Source of the DNA: Oceanibium sediminis
Lineage (GTDB): Bacteria > Pseudomonadota > Alphaproteobacteria > Rhodobacterales > Rhodobacteraceae
Reading direction: 5' to 3'
Length of the DNA: 64,000 nt
Assembly: GCF_003265325.1 (NCBI RefSeq)
Contig: NZ_QGNX01000001.1
Coordinates: 434,001 to 498,000, forward strand
The notes below the pieces were generated by a model. It saw only the letters and a program-made list of their open reading frames with translations. It was not told the origin of the DNA and did not search any database. Positions 58,993 through 64,000 of this stretch are shown here, one piece after another (position 1 is the first letter of the stretch; the number at the start of each line of letters is the position of its first letter). A program made the translations under genes and the position numbers.

Positions 58993-59865
58993 ATGCTGAG
59001 CGTCATCGGCATCCTGATCGTATTCGCCATGGTCTTTGGCGGCTATGCCATCGCCGGCGGCAAATTCGGCGTCATCATGGGCTCCATCGGGTACGAGATG
59101 ATCATGATCGGCGGCGCCGCCACCGGCGCCTTCGTGATCGCCAACAGTGGGGCCGGCCTGAAGCAGACCCTCGGCGATATCAGCAAGGTATTCCGCGGGC
59201 CGCACTGGAAAGCGCAGGACTACCAGGACCTTCTGGTTCTGTTGTTCACCCTGATCCGGGTCAGCCGGCAGAACCCGCTGGAGCTCGAAGGCCATATCGA
59301 GGGGCCGCAGGAAAGCGCGCTGTTCCAACGCTATCCGAAGATCCTCGCCGATCACGAGGCGGTCGACCTGATCTGCGACACCATGCGGGCCGCCGCGATG
59401 AACTATGACGACCCCCACCAGGTGGAAGAGGTGCTGAACAAGCGGATCGAGGCGAACGACCATCACGCGGCGCATTCCTCCCATGCCTTGCAGAACGTCG
59501 CGGACGCGTTGCCCGCGCTCGGAATCGTTGCCGCGGTGCTCGGCGTCATCAAGACGATGAGCGCGATCGACCAGCCCCCCGAAATCCTGGGAAAGATGAT
59601 CGGCGGGGCCCTGGTCGGCACCTTTCTGGGCGTGTTCCTGGCCTATGGCATCGTCGGCCCATTCGCCACGAAAGTCGGCTCAGTGGTGGAGGAAGATCAG
59701 CAATTCTACGCGCTGATCCGCGACGTGATGATCGCCAACCTGCACCGCCATCCCCCCAACATCTGCGTCGAGGTTGGCCGCCAGAACACACCGCATCACT
59801 TGCGCCCAAGCTTCAACGGGCTCGACGAAGCCCTGCGCGCAGGCAAGCAGGAGGCAGCCGCATGA
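58993..59865 (+). CDS. motA: Flagellar stator protein MotA
   Basis: A 290-aa inner-membrane proton-channel subunit with four helices: two at the N-terminus (GILIVFAMVFGGYAIAGG) and two near residues 170-225 (ALPALGIVAAVLGVIKTMSA; GGALVGTFLGVFLAYGIVGP), separated by the cytoplasmic torque loop. The prolines of helices 3/4 that matter for proton flow are present. MotB is not in the window. Its stop overlaps the next gene by 4 bp. Confidence 0.95.
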   Translation: MLSVIGILIVFAMVFGGYAIAGGKFGVIMGSIGYEMIMIGGAATGAFVIANSGAGLKQTLGDISKVFRGPHWKAQDYQDLLVLLFTLIRVSRQNPLELEGHIEGPQESALFQRYPKILADHEAVDLICDTMRAAAMNYDDPHQVEEVLNKRIEANDHHAAHSSHALQNVADALPALGIVAAVLGVIKTMSAIDQPPEILGKMIGGALVGTFLGVFLAYGIVGPFATKVGSVVEEDQQFYALIRDVMIANLHRHPPNICVEVGRQNTPHHLRPSFNGLDEALRAGKQEAAA

Positions 59866-62171
59866 CCAGGATCGTACTGGCCGCCCTCGTCATTCTCGGG
59901 CTTCTTTCAGCGCGGTCCCCGGCACAGGACTCCCTGCCGATCCGCGCCGTGGAGCATCCGGAATACTCGCGGCTGGTTGTACCCGTGACAGAAGACGCGC
60001 GCTGGAAGATTACCCGCTCCAATCAGACCGCGATCATCGATATCGAAGGCGTTCCCGGGTCGCTGAAAGTGGAAGACATCTTCGATCGGATGCCCCGGAC
60101 GCGCCTGCTCGGCGTCACCCACCGGGATCTTGGCCCCCGCCAGCGCCTGACACTGACACTCGGCTGCAGCTGTGATGTCACAGCCTCCAGGCTGGGTGCT
60201 TCCTACCTTGCGCTGGACATCGTGCGTTCGGCCCAGGCCTCGGTAACCGGGGGGCAATCGCGCAGGCTTCTCGCGCCGCTTCCCTCCAGTGAAGGGAGTT
60301 CCGCCGATGATCCCGTCGGGACAACCGCGCCGGATCCGGCGCTGCTGGCGCAGCAGGCTCTGGCCGCTCAGCTGACACGTGCCGCGAAAGAGGGACTTCT
60401 GACGCTCCTGCCGCAGGTGGAAAGCAATGCACCTGAGGTCACGGCGCCCACCGGTGACCCGGCGGACGTTCCCCCGCTGCCCCCGACGGAACTGGACGCC
60501 ATGACCGCGATGGACCGGCAGTCGCCGGACAGACCCACGCCACAAGCCATGGCCGCCGGCATCGCCTCGCTCGCCGGGCTGGACCCGAATCTCAGGGTGC
60601 GTACCGCCTCCGAAACGGCACCGCGCGGAGATTCCATGGATCGAAGCGCGGCTCTACCCGAATGCGTGGAAGATGCCGCGCTCGATGTGCGGACCTGGGC
60701 CGTGGACGACCGGGAATTCATCACGGAACTCGGCCGCCGGCGGCAGGCCATCGTCTCCGAGGCGGGGGTTGTGAATACGGCGGGCCTGCGGGATCTCGCC
60801 CGGCTTTACATCGGCGCCGGGTTCGGTCGGGAGGCAGAGCACCTTCTGAAATCGACCCCGACGACTTTTCATGATCGCCCCATTCTGATCGACATAGCGG
60901 CCCTCGTCGAAGGTCGGGCGGCCACGCCGGAAGGCCCCATTTCCAGGGCAGAAGGCTGTATCGGGCGCACGCTCATGTGGCGTGTCGCCGGCGGCATGCT
61001 CACCCCGACGTTCGAGGGCGAGGCCGGGGCCGAGGTGCGCAACGGCCTGCTCGAGCTTCCCGACAGACTGCGGCGCCTTGTCGGCGAACAGATCGCGAGC
61101 CGCGCGCTGGACGCCAACAACCCGGAGCTGACGACCGAAATCCTGGAACTCCTGGATCGAACCCCGGGCCCCCGCGCCATCGGGGAACTGCGGCTGCGCG
61201 CGAGGCTGGCTCTGAGCACGGGTGACGCGGCCACCGCACTGGCTCTGACGACACCGATCTACTCGCGGGCGGCCAGCCCTGACCCGGAACTCGTCTTGCT
61301 TCATGCAACGGCCGCGCTGCATGCACTCGACGCAGGCGAGCGGCCCGCGCCTGAATTGATTGATACGGTCATCTACACCCTCGGGCCACTCCCCCGCCAT
61401 GCTGGCATCGGCCACGCGCTGTCCCTTGTTCAAGCTGAGTTGACCGCCGCAGCCGGTGATCCGACAGAAGCGCTTGAGGGGTTGCTGACCCTTACCACGT
61501 CAAACCCCGAGGCCAAGCGCGCGGTCGCACATGCGATCCTGTCAAGAATGGATGAACCCCAGCTTGCGTCGCACACAGGGACACGCGCGATGCTGGTCGG
61601 ACAAGCGTTTCTGCGACAGGACGCTGAAAGCCTTTCCCTGCGCCGGCGATTTGGAACGACCTTGCTGGACAACGGTCTGCCATCCGCCGCGATCGGAATG
61701 CTTGAACCGGTGGATGACATCGCGGATCGCCCGACGCGCATGCTCAAGGCCCGCGCTCAACTCGAACTCGGCGACATCCCTGAAGCCCTTGCAACGCTCG
61801 ACGGCGTTTCTGGGCCGGAGGCCGCGCGCTTGCGCGCGGATATCCACCTGCGCGCCGGCGATCCGGCAGCCGCCTTCGCAGCGACATTGACATTGCCCCC
61901 AGAGGATTCGGTTCGCAGCCGCCTGGCCCTTTTGACCCACGAGTGGCGACAAATCCCGCTTGTGGCGGAGATCCCAGACCTCGTTCGGCTGAAGGACTAT
62001 GCCTTGAACGAGCAGGATACTTTTCTTCACGCAGGAGAGATCGGAACACCGGAGAAGACGAATACCACTACGCTCGGCGTCGCCCAGGCGGCACTAGTAC
62101 GGGCACAAACGCTCCGCACAGCGCTCGACGACTTGGATTCCCCAATCGAGGCAACAGCCAACCCGGGCTAG
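59862..62171 (+). CDS. Large secreted protein of the flagellar cluster, possibly MotC-like
   Basis: A 769-aa protein with a signal peptide (MTRIVLAALVILGLLSARSPA). Residues 25-130 resemble a beta-rich domain with a close Cys pair (TLGCSCDV). A Pro-rich linker follows, then a long alpha-helical, TPR-like region (EAEHLLKSTP, LRDLARLYIGAGFG, ARAQLELGDIPEALATL). I do not recognise a named family. Coupling to motA by ATGA and the MotE-like gene two genes upstream suggest a periplasmic stator or motor partner that fills the role of MotC. GC content drops slightly near the 3' end. Confidence 0.6.
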   Translation: MTRIVLAALVILGLLSARSPAQDSLPIRAVEHPEYSRLVVPVTEDARWKITRSNQTAIIDIEGVPGSLKVEDIFDRMPRTRLLGVTHRDLGPRQRLTLTLGCSCDVTASRLGASYLALDIVRSAQASVTGGQSRRLLAPLPSSEGSSADDPVGTTAPDPALLAQQALAAQLTRAAKEGLLTLLPQVESNAPEVTAPTGDPADVPPLPPTELDAMTAMDRQSPDRPTPQAMAAGIASLAGLDPNLRVRTASETAPRGDSMDRSAALPECVEDAALDVRTWAVDDREFITELGRRRQAIVSEAGVVNTAGLRDLARLYIGAGFGREAEHLLKSTPTTFHDRPILIDIAALVEGRAATPEGPISRAEGCIGRTLMWRVAGGMLTPTFEGEAGAEVRNGLLELPDRLRRLVGEQIASRALDANNPELTTEILELLDRTPGPRAIGELRLRARLALSTGDAATALALTTPIYSRAASPDPELVLLHATAALHALDAGERPAPELIDTVIYTLGPLPRHAGIGHALSLVQAELTAAAGDPTEALEGLLTLTTSNPEAKRAVAHAILSRMDEPQLASHTGTRAMLVGQAFLRQDAESLSLRRRFGTTLLDNGLPSAAIGMLEPVDDIADRPTRMLKARAQLELGDIPEALATLDGVSGPEAARLRADIHLRAGDPAAAFAATLTLPPEDSVRSRLALLTHEWRQIPLVAEIPDLVRLKDYALNEQDTFLHAGEIGTPEKTNTTTLGVAQAALVRAQTLRTALDDLDSPIEATANPG

Positions 62172-62432
62172 CGGTTCAGAATTGGTGGCAGGGATGCGGC
62201 TAGCAGATCAATACCGATGGTCCCGGGGGCAGGAGGTTTGCGAAAGGCAATCCGCTGACACCTTGATTTGCGTGATGACCGAAGCTTCGCTTCATCCCTG
62301 CGCCCGATAGGCAGGTATACGCAACCAAATTGAATCTATGCACCTGGTGAGTGGGATGTCGACCCGCAGGAGCCAGTCCGGCTGAGAGCGGTTTGCATGA
62401 GCCGCTCGCCTGGGCGGCTCACGGCTTCAACG
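62172..62432. other. Intergenic region before flgD 3' end
   Basis: A 261-bp convergent spacer of lower GC content. It contains a hairpin, TGAGCCGC pairing with GCGGCTCA (about 62398-62421), that could end either transcript, though no T-run follows. No gene is evident. Confidence 0.4.
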
Positions 62433-63116
62433 CTAACCCGCATCCGGTGCCGCAAAACGCAGACCGATCGCATCGGCAGGAGCGATCTGAAAGCCATTGG
62501 CAAGGTACAGGGCAGTTTGCCCATCCTGAGTTCGCACCTCGGTCACCGGGGAATAGGTGGAACCCGGCACGATCTCGCTCGAGCCATCCGCCTTGTTCAG
62601 CAAAAGCTCCCCGGTATAGAGCCCGGGCGCTGCCTCGCCCCTATCCGAAAGCGTGCCAGCCCAGGTGGCGGAGGTTGCCGATGGCGCGATCGCTGTTTGG
62701 GATACGACCTGTCCAAAGTCATTGCGCACTAGGAAGTACGCCGCCGTTGCACCGTGGTCAGGGTCGAATGTGAAATCGATGGGCGTCGTTCCGTCAAACT
62801 CACCGGGGCCCTGCACCAGAACTTCACGCCCGAGCCACTGACCAGCTTCGCCAAGGCCCTGCGCGGGCGAAAGCAGGCCCGAGATCTCTTTCAGAATGTC
62901 ATTTGTTCTCGTTTGCTGCTCGACTGCCGAGAACTGCGCGAGCTGCGCCACGAACTGGGTGGAATCGACGGGGTTCATCGGATCCTGGCTGCGCAGCTGC
63001 GTGGTGAGCAGGGTCAGGAACGTGTTGAAATCCGCCGTTATGGCCGCACCCGGTTCCGCTGCATTTCCCGAAACCTGTCCATTCGCGGACGCTCCCTGGG
63101 TCGGACTCACTTGCAT
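62433..63116 (-). CDS. flgD: Flagellar hook-capping protein FlgD
   Basis: A 227-aa secreted assembly scaffold for the hook. The N-terminal export and capping region contains FLTLLTTQLRSQDPMNPVDSTQFVAQLAQFSAVEQ, the core signature of FlgD, followed by Ig/tudor-like domains (AAPGLYTGELLLN). The ATG at 63116 follows AGGAGC; the upstream ATG is out of ribosome-site context. It follows fliK by 16 bp. Confidence 0.93.
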   Translation of the reverse strand: MQVSPTQGASANGQVSGNAAEPGAAITADFNTFLTLLTTQLRSQDPMNPVDSTQFVAQLAQFSAVEQQTRTNDILKEISGLLSPAQGLGEAGQWLGREVLVQGPGEFDGTTPIDFTFDPDHGATAAYFLVRNDFGQVVSQTAIAPSATSATWAGTLSDRGEAAPGLYTGELLLNKADGSSEIVPGSTYSPVTEVRTQDGQTALYLANGFQIAPADAIGLRFAAPDAG

Positions 63117-63132
63117 TGGGTTGCTCCTATTT

Positions 63133-64000
63133 TCAGAGGCGAAGGTCGAGCCCGCCGGGGCCATTCAGCCTGACGTGCGTGACCTCGGCCTCGGTTTTGC
63201 CTGGTGTATGGGGCCCGAGTGTTTCCATCTGACCGGACGCGTCGGAGGCCTTTTGATCGCCCCCGTCACCGAATGAGAGGGAAACACCCGCATAGCCCGC
63301 CCCGGTGAGCGCGGCATTAAGTTGATCGGTGTGACGGCGCAAAAGCGCTTCAACGTCAGGCCGGTCCGCGCTCAGCAAAACGTTGAGCTGCCCATTCTCC
63401 CCCAGGGACAAACCGATCCGAACCATCCCGAGCTCCGGCGGATCCAGGCGGACGATCCACTCCCCCCGGCCTTGCGAGGAGATCTGACTGGTCACCTGAG
63501 CGACCAGCACATCGGGCGGCGGACTGCCGGGCGGCAATGGTGTCACGGCTTGCAGCGCCGCGGGCGTGGCCGGTACGGCCCTTGGCGCGAGCAGGTTGCC
63601 GGTTTCGAGCACGCCAGGAAGCCTGTCCTTGCCGATCTCAGGTGCGGGAACGCTGTCGAGGCGCGATGCGGGCATCGGGACATAAGGGGCGGCGGCGGCA
63701 GGTTTCGCCGCAGGAGGGGCCAGCTCAGGGGCCGCTATCCGCAATCCATCCCGAGTTGTGGCTGACCCGGGTTCAGCGTCAGGCACGGGCGCTGCAGCCG
63801 AGCTGATCTGCGAAATTGCAGCCCGCAGCATGGGCGCCGCTGTAGATATGACTGACGGCCGGGCATCCCCCGACCGTGCCGCGGCAACGGCAGTTTCGGG
63901 CGGGACCGGCAGGTCCGGCGACCGCATCACGCCCTCAGGCGCGTCAAGAAAAGGAACCCGGCCGTTCAAGGCTGCAGGTGTTTCTCCAACCGCGATTCGC
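63133..64000 (-). CDS. fliK: Flagellar hook-length control protein FliK, C-terminal part
   Basis: The frame is open to the right window edge, so the start is missing. The visible 289 codons have a Pro/Ala-rich variable region followed by the FliK C-terminal domain: GEWIVRLDPPELGMVRIGLS, ADRPDVEALLRRHTDQLNAA, then a polar tail ending GPGGLDLRL. FliK measures hook length and switches export specificity. A TTG at 63969 could be mistaken for the start, but coding-like sequence continues beyond it. Confidence 0.82.
   Translation of the reverse strand, partial: RIAVGETPAALNGRVPFLDAPEGVMRSPDLPVPPETAVAAARSGDARPSVISTAAPMLRAAISQISSAAAPVPDAEPGSATTRDGLRIAAPELAPPAAKPAAAAPYVPMPASRLDSVPAPEIGKDRLPGVLETGNLLAPRAVPATPAALQAVTPLPPGSPPPDVLVAQVTSQISSQGRGEWIVRLDPPELGMVRIGLSLGENGQLNVLLSADRPDVEALLRRHTDQLNAALTGAGYAGVSLSFGDGGDQKASDASGQMETLGPHTPGKTEAEVTHVRLNGPGGLDLRL

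Overview
The window looks like chromosomal DNA of a bacteriochlorophyll-a-producing member of the Rhodobacteraceae (Alphaproteobacteria). The evidence is high GC content, a puhA/pufLM type-II reaction centre, a PpsR/PpaA regulator pair, TGT-N12-ACA operators, the alphaproteobacterial cyclase subunit BciE and a Rhodobacteraceae-style flagellar cluster. The genus cannot be fixed from sequence reading alone.

Layout. (1) 1-4054: a sugar-utilisation edge with the start of a secreted protein, a LacI-family regulator with two palindromic operators, a GH1 beta-glucosidase and a MATE exporter. (2) 4170-42489: a photosynthesis gene cluster of about 38 kb. Its left arm is one minus-strand superoperon, bchF-bchN-bchB-bchH-bchL-bchM-lhaA-puhA-puhB-puhC-bciE-acsF-puhE-hemA-cycA. 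Next, on the plus strand, come ppaA, ppsR, a small secreted protein and bchG-bch2-bchP-idi. A DUF6150-like gene and the divergent pair hemC/hemE follow. The right arm is the minus-strand superoperon crtE-crtF-bchC-bchX-(53-codon ORF)-bchY-bchZ-pufQ-pufB-pufA-pufL-pufM, with crtD-crtC divergent from crtE. (3) 42561-52538: a ScfR-type XRE regulator, a five-gene branched-chain-amino-acid-type ABC transporter, acetyl-CoA synthetase, an EamA exporter and an I78-type inhibitor lipoprotein. (4) 52873-64000: flagellar genes in three blocks: fliF-fliH-fliN-fliP-fliG (minus), fliL-DUF6468-motE-motA-large secreted protein (plus), and fliK-flgD (minus, cut by the window edge).

How it fits together. HemA, HemC and HemE supply tetrapyrrole. 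BchH, BchM and AcsF/BciE make protochlorophyllide, and BchLNB, BchXYZ, BchF and BchC carry it to bacteriochlorophyllide. BchG and BchP attach and reduce the tail; Idi and CrtE supply isoprenoid. PuhABCE, LhaA and Bch2 assemble the reaction centre and LH1. Cytochrome c2 (CycA) re-reduces the reaction centre. PpsR sites lie before bchF, ppaA, bchG and bchC and between crtE and crtD, so PpsR, antagonised by PpaA, probably represses the whole set under oxygen.

Main points of interest: a translationally coupled 53-codon ORF between bchX and bchY; crtC without a usable start codon in a long overlap with crtD; a five-copy intergenic repeat within and between photosynthesis operons; a puf operon that stops at pufM without pufX or pufC; a cluster lacking crtA/I/B and bchI/D/O; and ScfR-type palindromes in front of the ABC transporter/acs operon.
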